A stretch of 25,666 nucleotides of DNA from an uncultured Bacillaceae bacterium (GCA_937983015.1 CALKAK010000114.1:1-25666), one strand, 5' to 3'. Counted from the stretch's first letter, positions 7,507 to 15,359 are shown. The notes: a model not told the origin generated them from the letters alone. Numbers and translations: made by a program.

Positions 7507-10500
7507 ATGGCAACTCCGGTTTACAAACCGAAATACCCGGTTCGTTTTGTCACGGCATCGAGTCTGTTCGATGGGCATGATGCTTCCATTAATATCATGC
7601 GACGGATTTTACAGGCTAGTGGCGCTGAAGTAATCCATCTCGGGCATAACCGTTCCGTTGAAGAAATTGTCCAGGCGGCGATCGAGGAGGACGTTCAAGG
7701 AATCGGCGTATCATCTTATCAAGGTGGCCATTTGGAGTTCTTTAAATACATGATTGACCTGTTACGGGAGAAAAACGCAAGCCATATCCGTGTTTACGGC
7801 GGCGGCGGTGGCGTCATTATTCCACGGGAGATTCATGAACTAGAAGCGTATGGCGTTGCCAAAATCTTCTCTCCGGAAGATGGTCGCAGACTCGGCTTAC
7901 AGGGTATGATCAATCATATGTTGCAAGAATGTGATTTTCCCACCATTACCAACGGGGAGGACGACCCGGTTGTGCAAACGGAAAGTTCGATCGCGGTTGC
8001 CGCAGGAACAAAAATACTCGTTGACCCTGTGGCTAAAGTAGAACAGGGCGATCCTCAAGCAATCGGCCGCCTTATCACAGTCGCCGAATTTGCAACTGAT
8101 CCTGAGTTAAAACCATTAATCCCTCCCGAATATATGGCAGCCTTACAAGAGGTAAAAGAAAAAGCGAAAACAGTTCCTGTAATCGGTATTACTGGAACAG
8201 GGGGCTCGGGGAAAAGTTCTCTCACCGATGAACTCGTTAGACGCTTTTTAAATGAAATTCCTGAAATTCGGATCGCCATTCTTTCTGTCGATCCGACGCG
8301 GCAAAAATCCGGCGGTGCTTTACTTGGCGACCGTATCCGGATGAACGCGATTAACACCCCCCGTGTATATATGCGCAGCCTGGCCACCCGCCAGTCGAAC
8401 AGCGAGCTTTCACTGGCGATTCATGATGCCCTGGCGATCGTTAAAGCGGCCGATTTTGATCTCATCATAGTAGAAACGAGCGGCATCGGTCAGGGGGATG
8501 CGGAAATCACAAAGATCAGTGATATTTCTCTGTACGTGATGACGGCGGAGTTTGGCGCACCATCCCAGCTGGAGAAAATCGATATGATCGGTTATGCCGA
8601 CCTCATCGCCATCAACAAGTTTGAAAAAGTCGGTTCTGAAGATGCACGTCGTCTCGTACAAAAGCAGTATCAACGGGAACATCTGCTTTTTGACCGAAGT
8701 TATGAGGAGATGCCCGTTTTTGGCACCATGGCTAGCCAGTTTAACGATCCTGGCACGAATGCCCTCTTCAGTGCACTCATTCAAAAATTAAATGAAACGT
8801 TCCACTTGAACTGGTCGACCAAATACTCGATCGAAGAAAAACCGGTAAAGAAAAATTTGATCATCCCGAACAATCGCCGCCATTATTTGCTGGAGATCGT
8901 CGAAACGATACGCGATTATCATAAAAAGGTTGAAGAACAGGTGGAAATCGGTCGCCAGCTTTACCAAATTGAAGGGACGTTAAAAAAGGCGCGCAAGGAA
9001 AATTTGCCGGAAGAAGTTATTCAATCTCTTGAACAACTCCGTGAAGAAACGGAAAAGCGGTTAACACCCGAGTCCCGTAACATTTTACGTAACTGGGAAC
9101 AGCTTAAAGAAGCATACCGGAAAGACACTTTTTCCGTGAAGGTGCGCAATCGGGAGATTGCGATCGAAACAAAAACAAAAACCTTATCAGGTCTAGAAAT
9201 TCCCAAGGTCGCTTTACCGAAATTTAAAGATTACGGGGAAATTTTACGATGGGTCTATAAAGAAAATGTTCCCGGTTCCTTCCCATTTACTGCCGGTGTG
9301 TTCCCCTTTAAACGGAAAGGCGAGGATCCGAAACGACAATTCGCCGGTGAAGGAACACCGGAGCGAACGAACCGGCGCTTCCACTATCTTTCAAAGGATG
9401 ACAAGGCTAAACGGCTCAGTACGGCATTTGATTCGGTAACATTGTACGGGGAAGATCCCGATGAACGTCCCGATATTTACGGCAAGATCGGCGAAAGCGG
9501 TGTCAGTGTCTGTACGCTCGATGATATGAAAAAACTGTATCAAGGGTTCGATCTTTGTGATCCGCATACGTCCGTATCAATGACTATCAACGGCCCCGCG
9601 CCGATCATATTGGCCATGTTCATGAATACGGCGATTGATCAACAAGTAGAGAAACGGGAAAAAGAACTGGGCAGACCTCTCACTAAAGAAGAATACGAAG
9701 AAGTGAAAGCCTATACACTGCAAACGGTGCGCGGTACGGTCCAGGCGGATATTTTAAAGGAGGATCAGGGACAGAACACTTGTATTTTCAATACGGAATT
9801 CGCCCTGCGCATGATGGGCGATATCCAGCAGTATTTCATCGACCATAACGTACGTAATTATTACTCGGTCTCCATTTCCGGTTACCATATCGCCGAGGCC
9901 GGTGCCAATCCGATCACACAACTCGCCTTCACTCTGGCCAATGGTTTCACGTATGTCGAATATTATTTGAGCCGGGGCATGCATATAGACGATTTCGCGC
10001 CGAATTTATCCTTTTTCTTCTCCAACGGACTCGACCCGGAATATACAGTGCTCGGACGTGTAGCGCGGCGGATCTGGGCAATCGCCATGCGGGAAAAATA
10101 CGGGGCCAATGAGCGCAGCCAAAAACTGAAATACCACATCCAAACCTCGGGGCGCTCCCTGCATGCACAGGAGATCGATTTTAACGATATCCGGACAACA
10201 TTGCAGGCCTTGATGGCGATTTATGATAATTGCAACTCGTTACACACGAACGCCTATGATGAAGCGATTACGACACCGACCGAGGAATCGGTCCGCCGGG
10301 CGATGGCGATTCAACTGATCATTTTGAAAGAATACGGTTTAGCCAAAAATGAAAATCCTTTGCAAGGTTCTTTTATCATCGAGGAATTAACGGACCTTGT
10401 CGAAGAAGCGGTTTTGATGGAGCTGGAGCGGTTGAATGACCGGGGGGGAGTCCTCGGCGCGATGGAAGTTCAATACCAGCGTGGGAAAATCCAGGATGAA

Positions 10501-10836
10501 TCATTGTACTACGAAACGTTAAAACATTCCGGAAAACTTCCGATCATCGGCGTGAACACCTTCTTAAACCCGAATCCACCCGGGGAAGAGGAACTCAATA
10601 ATATGAAACTTGCCCGGGCAACGAAGGAAGAAAAAGAATTGCAAATTCGTAATTTACGGGAGTTTCAAGAGAGGAATAAAGATCGCGTCGATGAAGCCTT
10701 AGAGCGTCTGAAAGAGGTAGCAACAAGTGGCGGCAATATTTTTGCCGAATTGATGGAAACGGTGAAAGTAGCCAGTCTCGGACAAATCACAAAAGCGCTA
10801 TATGAGGTGGGCGGCCAGTATCGCCGCAACGTTTAA
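7507..10836 (+). CDS. icmF: Fused isobutyryl-CoA mutase IcmF
   Basis: This 1109-residue coenzyme-B12 enzyme interconverts isobutyryl-CoA and n-butyryl-CoA; known family members also act on isovaleryl/pivalyl-CoA. The N-terminus is the cobalamin-binding domain with D22-G-H24-D-A-S, where H24 is the expected cobalt ligand. A MeaI/MeaB-like G-protein chaperone domain follows, with Walker A GTGGSGKSS from G230, the ETSGIGQGD switch, and NKFE in the place of the usual NKxD. The rest is the mutase barrel. By eye, F599 (AGVFPF) and Q756 (GQNTCIF) occupy the positions of Tyr89 and Arg207 in methylmalonyl-CoA mutase, the substitution typical of isobutyryl-CoA mutases. ATG 7507 follows GGGGG (7495-7499); the frame is open to 7354, but that part overlaps the regulator gene and is not IcmF-like. 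Confidence 0.95.
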   Translation: MATPVYKPKYPVRFVTASSLFDGHDASINIMRRILQASGAEVIHLGHNRSVEEIVQAAIEEDVQGIGVSSYQGGHLEFFKYMIDLLREKNASHIRVYGGGGGVIIPREIHELEAYGVAKIFSPEDGRRLGLQGMINHMLQECDFPTITNGEDDPVVQTESSIAVAAGTKILVDPVAKVEQGDPQAIGRLITVAEFATDPELKPLIPPEYMAALQEVKEKAKTVPVIGITGTGGSGKSSLTDELVRRFLNEIPEIRIAILSVDPTRQKSGGALLGDRIRMNAINTPRVYMRSLATRQSNSELSLAIHDALAIVKAADFDLIIVETSGIGQGDAEITKISDISLYVMTAEFGAPSQLEKIDMIGYADLIAINKFEKVGSEDARRLVQKQYQREHLLFDRSYEEMPVFGTMASQFNDPGTNALFSALIQKLNETFHLNWSTKYSIEEKPVKKNLIIPNNRRHYLLEIVETIRDYHKKVEEQVEIGRQLYQIEGTLKKARKENLPEEVIQSLEQLREETEKRLTPESRNILRNWEQLKEAYRKDTFSVKVRNREIAIETKTKTLSGLEIPKVALPKFKDYGEILRWVYKENVPGSFPFTAGVFPFKRKGEDPKRQFAGEGTPERTNRRFHYLSKDDKAKRLSTAFDSVTLYGEDPDERPDIYGKIGESGVSVCTLDDMKKLYQGFDLCDPHTSVSMTINGPAPIILAMFMNTAIDQQVEKREKELGRPLTKEEYEEVKAYTLQTVRGTVQADILKEDQGQNTCIFNTEFALRMMGDIQQYFIDHNVRNYYSVSISGYHIAEAGANPITQLAFTLANGFTYVEYYLSRGMHIDDFAPNLSFFFSNGLDPEYTVLGRVARRIWAIAMREKYGANERSQKLKYHIQTSGRSLHAQEIDFNDIRTTLQALMAIYDNCNSLHTNAYDEAITTPTEESVRRAMAIQLIILKEYGLAKNENPLQGSFIIEELTDLVEEAVLMELERLNDRGGVLGAMEVQYQRGKIQDESLYYETLKHSGKLPIIGVNTFLNPNPPGEEELNNMKLARATKEEKELQIRNLREFQERNKDRVDEALERLKEVATSGGNIFAELMETVKVASLGQITKALYEVGGQYRRNV

Positions 10837-10842
10837 GGTGCA

Positions 10843-10877
10843 AACGGGCAGTTTAGTGTTCAGCTAGGCTGCCCGTT
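10843..10877 (+). terminator. Hairpin after icmF
   Basis: A perfect 9-bp GC-rich stem (10843-10851 with 10869-10877) starts 7 bases after the icmF stop. No T run follows, so it may be a weak terminator or a 3'-end stabilising hairpin. Confidence 0.45.
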
Positions 10878-10950
10878 CCCCTCTGTTGAAGGACGGTTCC
10901 CGAAATCTCCGAAAACATGGCAATCTTTTACGGTAACCGTTCGCGGAAGA

Positions 10951-10959
10951 TGATATAAT
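10951..10959 (+). promoter_or_regulatory. Extended -10 promoter upstream of the small membrane gene
   Basis: TGATATAAT gives TG-n-TATAAT, a strong extended -10 at 10954-10959. No good -35 is visible. The symmetric ACGGTAACCGT at 10930-10940 lies in the -35 region and could be a protein site. Transcription would start near 10966, leaving about 180 nt before the TTG at 11147. Confidence 0.5.
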
Positions 10960-11146
10960 AGAAGCGGAACCGTTTTTCCGTAATCTGAACTCAGTCCCAT
11001 CAATCGGTTCATTGAGTCTTAGGAATCGTGAGCGTTGCCTGCATCTTTTCATCGCCTTTACAATTTCCCCGTATAGGTTCAGGATTGGCGCTGATCAAGA
11101 TGGCATTCTCTTTTTCGCAAGTTTTTACGTGGGGACGTGGTAAGCC

Positions 11147-11296
11147 TTGAAATTTTTAATAATAATCATTATAGTAATTGTTATCCTGCCGATTGTATCA
11201 TTTTTTTATGAAAAACAATTAGGCGCCATTCCTTTCTTATTGCTAGCGATTTTTTTTCTTTATCGCGGCTGGAAGATCTGGCGTCAGGAATCGTAA
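11147..11296 (+). CDS. Small two-helix membrane protein (hypothetical)
   Basis: A 49-residue frame opens with TTG and is fixed at its 5' side by an in-frame TAA two codons upstream. It has two hydrophobic stretches, about residues 3-20 (isoleucine/valine rich) and 26-39, separated by a short YEKQLG turn. It ends with the positively charged RGWKIWRQES, so the C-terminus is probably cytoplasmic. The composition is that of a real small membrane protein rather than random AT-rich DNA. The ribosome site is poor: only GGGGACGTGG lies upstream. It sits between icmF and rpoE with an extended -10 about 190 bp upstream. I do not recognise a family. Confidence 0.55.
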   Translation: MKFLIIIIIVIVILPIVSFFYEKQLGAIPFLLLAIFFLYRGWKIWRQES

Positions 11297-11342
11297 ATCC
11301 ATACGGGGAATAGAAAAGTAGCATAAGTTGTTGTGAATTGTT

Positions 11343-11348
11343 TATAAT
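11343..11348 (+). promoter_or_regulatory. Probable -10 element for rpoE
   Basis: A perfect TATAAT at 11343-11348 lies about 85 bp before the rpoE start. No convincing -35 is visible at 16-18 bp. The leader contains two CGATCATC copies (about 11359 and 11378) of unknown meaning. In B. subtilis rpoE follows fadF-acdA; here icmF and the small gene intervene, making a separate promoter likely. Confidence 0.4.
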
Positions 11349-11434
11349 GATAGAGGTCGATCATCACGGAACGAATCCGATCATCTACGATAGATCAATG
11401 CGAAACAATTGTTATGATGAAAGGATGTGCGAAG

Positions 11435-12022
11435 GTGAGTTTAGAGCAAATTTCCAAGGAAGAACTGCAAGAAATGGCTTTGGTGGAAATAGCCTATGAA
11501 ATTTTAAAAGAAAAAAAGGAACCGCTCCCCTTTCATGAACTAGTAGACCGCATCGCCGAATTATTAGAGCTCAGTCCAGAACAAGTAAGAAACCGTATCT
11601 CGCAGTTCTATACGGATTTGAATATTGATGGTCGCTTTATCAATGTTGGTGCCAATACGTGGGGTATCAAAAGCTGGTATCCGGTCGAACAGTTCGATGA
11701 TGAAATCGTCCCGGTCGTCAAATCGAAGAGGAAACGGGCGAAAGCTCTTGAAGACGATGACTTCGATGATCTTGACTATGATGATCTCGACGAGTTCGAT
11801 GATCTCGATGATTTTGATGAGGTCTATGATGAAGACTCCGATGACGACGAGTACGATGAAGATGAATATGAAGATGAGGATCTCGATGACGAATCTTTGC
11901 TAGATGATGAAGACGATGAATTCATCGATGATGAATTGCTGGATGATGATATCATCCTTGATGATGAACTGGGAGAAGAATTGGATGATGAAGAACTTGA
12001 TGAGGAAGACGAAGACAGATAA
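11435..12022 (+). CDS. rpoE: RNA polymerase delta subunit RpoE
   Basis: This 195-residue accessory subunit of Firmicutes RNA polymerase promotes polymerase recycling and sharpens response to initiating NTP levels. The first 90 or so residues form the HARE-HTH domain, with the conserved QFYTDLNIDGRF and NTWGIKSWYP. After a basic KSKRKRAK segment the last 89 residues are almost entirely Asp/Glu (61 by my count) with scattered Leu, Phe, Tyr and Ile, the disordered RNA-mimicking tail. The whole is longer than B. subtilis delta (173 residues), mostly through this tail. GTG 11435 is chosen: AAGGATG at 11421-11427 serves it, while the in-frame ATGs at 11414 and 11417 lack a ribosome site and add a non-conserved MMKGCAK. 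Confidence 0.95.
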   Translation: MSLEQISKEELQEMALVEIAYEILKEKKEPLPFHELVDRIAELLELSPEQVRNRISQFYTDLNIDGRFINVGANTWGIKSWYPVEQFDDEIVPVVKSKRKRAKALEDDDFDDLDYDDLDEFDDLDDFDEVYDEDSDDDEYDEDEYEDEDLDDESLLDDEDDEFIDDELLDDDIILDDELGEELDDEELDEEDEDR

Positions 12023-12066
12023 AATTCCCGGTCCATAAAAATCGATCATTTTCCGGCACAGATTTC

Positions 12067-12095
12067 TTGACATTTCAGCTTAAGGCCAGTATTAT
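12067..12095 (+). promoter_or_regulatory. Sigma-A promoter of pyrG
   Basis: TTGACA (12067-12072), a 17-bp spacer and TATTAT (12090-12095) form a strong promoter. The predicted start is the first G of GGGCTATT at 12103, seven bases past the -10. Confidence 0.85.
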
Positions 12096-12102
12096 TTTAC
12101 TT

Positions 12103-12175
12103 GGGCTATTGAAAGTACGGTTGAATAAATAATTGCTCCCTTACAGAGACGTAAGTGGAGCAATTTTATTTTTTG
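12103..12175 (+). promoter_or_regulatory. pyrG CTP-sensing attenuator (G-slippage start and terminator)
   Basis: The transcript begins GGGC and then meets a terminator whose stem (12131-12144 with 12151-12165, 14 pairs and one bulged T) is followed by a long T-rich tract. The 5' arm contains GCTCCC at 12135-12140. This is the arrangement described for B. subtilis pyrG: when CTP is low, polymerase pauses at the first C and adds extra G residues. The poly-G 5' end then pairs with the pyrimidine tract and prevents terminator formation. All elements are visible here; the mechanism in this organism is inferred. Confidence 0.88.
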
Positions 12176-12213
12176 CATGAAAGGAATTCCCCTTTCATGT
12201 TTTATTATTTTTT
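12176..12213 (+). terminator. Second terminator-like hairpin in the pyrG leader
   Basis: Immediately after the attenuator, CATGAAAGG (12176-12184) pairs perfectly with CCTTTCATG (12191-12199), followed by a T-rich tail to 12213. It lies about 100 bp before pyrG on the sense strand. Its loop/3' arm contains TTCCCCTTTC (12187-12196), another tract that a poly-G 5' end could bind. Confidence 0.6.
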
Positions 12214-12314
12214 CCACAGGAATGATTCTAAGGTTCTGTGAAAAAAAAATAAAACAAGTATCGCTCTTTTGCCATGGGGACTAATTGAAGTTTTAGATGC
12301 GGAGGAATGAAACA

Positions 12315-13922
12315 ATGACGAAGTACATTTTTGTAACCGGCGGTGTAGTGTCGTCTTTAGGAAAAGGGATCGTCGCGGCTTCCCTCGGAAGATTATTGAA
12401 AAATCGCGGGTTGAGGGTGACGATTCAAAAGTTCGATCCATATATCAACGTGGACCCGGGCATGATGAGCCCTTACCAGCATGGTGAAGTTTTCGTGACG
12501 GATGATGGGGCAGAAACGGACCTCGATATCGGCCATTACGAACGCTTCATCGATATCAATTTGAATAAATATTCCAATGTGACGACAGGGAAGATTTATT
12601 CATCGGTCATCAAGAAAGAACGCCGTGGTGATTATAAAGGTGCTACCGTACAGGTTATCCCCCACATTACGAACGAAATAAAAGAACTCGTCTTTCGTGC
12701 TGGTGAACAAACGAATGCCGATGTGGTGATCACGGAGATCGGCGGTACCGTAGGTGATATCGAATCCCTGCCGTTTTTGGAAGCGATCCGCCAATTAAAA
12801 ACGGATGTCGGCTACCATAACGTCATGTATATTCACTGTACGCTCGTCCCTTTTCTCAAGGCAGCCGGGGAAATGAAGACAAAACCGACACAGCATAGTG
12901 TTAAGGAATTGCGGAGCCTGGGAATTCAGCCGAACGTCATCGTCTTGCGCACGGATATGCCGATCACACAAGACTTGAAAAATAAGATCGCCCTCTTTTG
13001 TGACATCGAACCGGAAGCGGTCATCGAATCCCGGGATACTGAAAATATTTATGAAGTGCCGCTAGCCTTACAAGCACAAGGACTGGATCAGATCGTCTGC
13101 AATCATCTACGCATCGTCGCACCAGAAGCGGATATGGAAGATTGGCGCAAACTCGCCTTGAAGGTCCGCCATTTATCAAGGACCACGCGCATCGCCCTCG
13201 TTGGTAAATATGTGGAATTACAAGATGCATATATTTCCGTCATCGAAGCTTTGAAACACGGGGGTTATTCCTTCGATACGGATGTGAAAATTGAACTGGT
13301 AAATGCGGATAATCTAACCCCGGAAAATGTCCACGAACATTTAAGGGACGCAGACGGCATCATCGTTCCTGGTGGATTTGGCGACCGCGGGGTCAACGGC
13401 AAGATCTATGCGATCGAATACGCGCGGCAAAACAATGTACCTTTTCTGGGGATCTCTCTGGGTATGCAACTGGCGGCGGTGGAATTCGCCCGTAATGTTC
13501 TCGGCTTGAAAGATGCGCACAGTACCGAATTTAACCCGAACACCCCCCATCCGGTCGTCGATATACTGCCGGAATTGAAGGAAGGGGAAGATTCGGAAAA
13601 AGCATTACGTCTCGGCCTCTACCCGTGTAAGATTAAAAAAGGGACAAAGGCTCATGTGATTTACGGAGCGGAACTGATTTATGAGCGGCACCGGAACAGC
13701 TATGAATTGAACAATCACTATCGGGAAATGCTCGAAAGTAAAGGTATGGTCATCTCCGCAACGAGCCCGGATGATCGCTTTGTGGAAATGATCGAATTAC
13801 CGGATCATCCCTGGTTCGTGGCCTGTCAATTCCATCCGGAATTCCGTTCCCGGCCAACCAACCCGCATCCGATTTATAAAGAATTCATCGGTGCCGCATT
13901 GAAAGCAGCATCGGAAGAGTAG
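12315..13922 (+). CDS. pyrG: CTP synthase
   Basis: This 535-residue glutamine-dependent enzyme converts UTP to CTP, the last step of de novo pyrimidine nucleotide synthesis. The N-terminal synthase domain opens with KYIFVTGGVVSSLGKG, the ATP-binding P-loop, and contains IGGTVGDIESLPF. The C-terminal class I glutamine amidotransferase domain has VPGGFGDRG and QFHPEFRS (catalytic His and Glu). The usual nucleophile motif G-x-C-x-G-x-Q reads GISLGMQLA, with Ser where Cys is expected. The start is ATG 12315, with GGAGG (12301-12305) nine bases upstream; an in-frame ATG at 12297 precedes the ribosome site. The length equals B. subtilis PyrG. Confidence 0.95.
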   Translation: MTKYIFVTGGVVSSLGKGIVAASLGRLLKNRGLRVTIQKFDPYINVDPGMMSPYQHGEVFVTDDGAETDLDIGHYERFIDINLNKYSNVTTGKIYSSVIKKERRGDYKGATVQVIPHITNEIKELVFRAGEQTNADVVITEIGGTVGDIESLPFLEAIRQLKTDVGYHNVMYIHCTLVPFLKAAGEMKTKPTQHSVKELRSLGIQPNVIVLRTDMPITQDLKNKIALFCDIEPEAVIESRDTENIYEVPLALQAQGLDQIVCNHLRIVAPEADMEDWRKLALKVRHLSRTTRIALVGKYVELQDAYISVIEALKHGGYSFDTDVKIELVNADNLTPENVHEHLRDADGIIVPGGFGDRGVNGKIYAIEYARQNNVPFLGISLGMQLAAVEFARNVLGLKDAHSTEFNPNTPHPVVDILPELKEGEDSEKALRLGLYPCKIKKGTKAHVIYGAELIYERHRNSYELNNHYREMLESKGMVISATSPDDRFVEMIELPDHPWFVACQFHPEFRSRPTNPHPIYKEFIGAALKAASEE

Positions 13923-14060
13923 AGATTGTTGATCTGTTCCCTTTAGTTTTAATGGAAAAAATATGGAAACGATCACGACACAGGAATCGTCGGGAAAAGT
14001 GAAGATATCGGTCTTGCATGAAAGCAGAGCCTTAATCGAACAAAAATAACGAACAAGAAA

Positions 14061-14112
14061 AGGGGCTTCCAGAAGTCGAACAGAAGACTTTCCGGATCGC
14101 CCCTCTTTTTTT
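14061..14112. terminator. Bidirectional terminator between pyrG and ywjG
   Basis: AGGGGC (14061-14066) pairs with GCCCCT (14099-14104), with further inner pairing (AAGTC with GACTT). Seven T follow on the plus side, and an A-rich flank precedes it, giving T's on the minus strand. It serves the convergent pyrG and ywjG. The stretch 13923-14060 holds no convincing gene. Confidence 0.8.
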
Positions 14113-14161
14113 ACGATTCGAGCGAACGACTAAAATTTTAGCAGAAAATCGATCAACTAGT

Positions 14162-14695
14162 TTATTGCAGATCGCTAAATAAATCTTCGAGCTGGAACTG
14201 GATTTGATGATATATGAATAGGGCCACAAGTAAATCAGGATGGCCGGAAATCGGTGCGAATCCCCGCGGGATGAGTCCATTGGTCAGGGACATATCGATA
14301 AAAATATCGGCAAGATCATGAAGCGGCGTCTCTTTTCCCGTTGCCGAAGCGATGGCGGCAAAAGGAATATGTTCCTTGTATAAGTATCGGGCGAGTTCGA
14401 GAACCCGTTCGTCGTCCGCCGAGCGACTGAAGATTAAAACGCGGTCCGCGCTTGTGAGTTCCTCGTACTGGCCGGGGGTAAGTTCTTTAATCCGGTCCGT
14501 TGGCCGGAGCGGTTCTGCCCCGTGTACCGCTTGCAAAAAGACCCCCTTCATTTCGCCTTCGGTAAAAAAATAAATATCCCCTTCACCGACTAGCGCCTGG
14601 GCGAGTAGTCGGGCGGTATCTTCGATTTCATAGGTAAGTGATTCGGTGATTTTTTCTAAATGTTCGATGAGTAATTGTGAAAAATGATGATACAA
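14162..14695 (-). CDS. ywjG: DUF2529 (YwjG-like) protein
   Basis: This 177-residue soluble protein matches the DUF2529/YwjG protein found between pyrG and spo0F in Bacillus. It shows the family features ARLLAQALVGEGDIYFFTEGEMKG, AEPL and a central LTSADRVLIFSRSADDE segment resembling a SIS (sugar isomerase) fold, then PHD/GLIPRGFAPISGHPD. No biochemical function is established that I can cite. It is transcribed opposite to its neighbours. The frame is open to a GTG at 14704, but that codon overlaps the ribosome site AAAGGAG. TTG at 14695, eight bases after it, is preferred. Confidence 0.82.
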   Translation of the reverse strand: MYHHFSQLLIEHLEKITESLTYEIEDTARLLAQALVGEGDIYFFTEGEMKGVFLQAVHGAEPLRPTDRIKELTPGQYEELTSADRVLIFSRSADDERVLELARYLYKEHIPFAAIASATGKETPLHDLADIFIDMSLTNGLIPRGFAPISGHPDLLVALFIYHQIQFQLEDLFSDLQ

Positions 14696-14718
14696 TGATC
14701 CCACTCCTTTTCATACCA

Positions 14719-14727
14719 ATTGTAGCA
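14719..14727 (-). promoter_or_regulatory. Extended -10 promoter of ywjG (minus strand)
   Basis: On the minus strand TGCTACAAT gives TG-n-TACAAT, placed to start transcription about 16 bases before the chosen TTG. The matching -35 (TTTTAT) is weak. Confidence 0.4.
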
Positions 14728-14929
14728 ACTTCGATGGGAAAATAAAACGGCAAGTTTTCGATTAATTTTTGGCAAAATAGATTGAATATAATGGAGAAAA
14801 TTTGTAAAATTTTGATTATATGGCATTCAATATTGACCGGAAGTGAACTAGCGACAAAACGCAGGAAAACCCTTCCGGCACATTTGCGAGGTTTGTTCGG
14901 AAGATATTGCGAGGAAAGGAGGGGATGTG

Positions 14930-15301
14930 ATGAAAGGGAAGATTTTAATCGTCGATGATCAGTTCGGGATTCGCATGTTGTTACAGGAACTTTTTCAAAG
15001 AGAAGGTTATCAAACATTTCAGGCGGCGGATGGTAAAAAGGCTCTGGAGATCGTGACGACCCATGATCCGGATATCGTTTTACTCGATATGAAGATCCCG
15101 GGAATGGACGGACTTGAGATTCTCAAACATATCAAGGCCAACGATCCGGACTGCAAGGTACTCGTCATGACCGCTTATGGCGAGCTAGGGATGATCCAGG
15201 AGGCGATGGATATGGGGGCGATCGCGTATGTTGCCAAGCCCTTTGACATCATGGAATTGCGAGATCAGATCAATCGATTGCTGACCGAACATGTTCGCTA
15301 A
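14930..15301 (+). CDS. spo0F: Spo0F, sporulation phosphorelay response regulator
   Basis: This 123-residue single-domain receiver takes phosphate from sporulation histidine kinases and hands it to Spo0B, leading to Spo0A activation. All receiver residues are present: acidic pair D9-D10, phosphoacceptor D53 in LLDMKIPGMDG, T81 in MTAYGE and K103 in AKPFD. There is no output domain, as expected. ATG 14930 is chosen over the adjacent GTG 14927 because AGGAGG (14917-14922) then has a normal 7-base spacing. In B. subtilis spo0F is driven by sigma-H; here GCAGGAAAA at 14861-14869 matches a sigma-H -35, but no good -10 follows. A TATAAT lies at 14787-14792 without a clear -35. Confidence 0.96.
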   Translation: MKGKILIVDDQFGIRMLLQELFQREGYQTFQAADGKKALEIVTTHDPDIVLLDMKIPGMDGLEILKHIKANDPDCKVLVMTAYGELGMIQEAMDMGAIAYVAKPFDIMELRDQINRLLTEHVR

Positions 15302-15328
15302 AACGGGATCCCAGGTCGCCTGCAACAA

Positions 15329-15359
15329 AACTCAGTTCGTTACGAGGTTACGTTTTTTT
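15329..15359 (+). terminator. Weak terminator after spo0F
   Basis: AACTC (15329-15333) pairs with GAGGTT (15344-15349) with one bulge, followed by seven T at 15353-15359. The short stem makes this tentative. Confidence 0.35.

Noticed and set aside
11824..12036. Minus-strand frame of almost pure serine
   Set aside because: It is the shadow of the GAT/GAA-rich acidic tail of rpoE.
12214..12239. CCACAG/CTGTG inverted repeat in the pyrG leader
   Set aside because: Short stem with a long loop followed by an A run; not a terminator on either strand and no known operator form.
13963..14049. 28-codon frame after pyrG
   Set aside because: The ribosome site is marginal, the product is not recognisable and it runs up to the bidirectional terminator; likely chance.
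14861..14869. Sigma-H -35 match (GCAGGAAAA) before spo0F
   Set aside because: spo0F is sigma-H dependent in B. subtilis and the -35 is perfect, but no RNNGAAT -10 occurs at the right distance, so I do not call a promoter.
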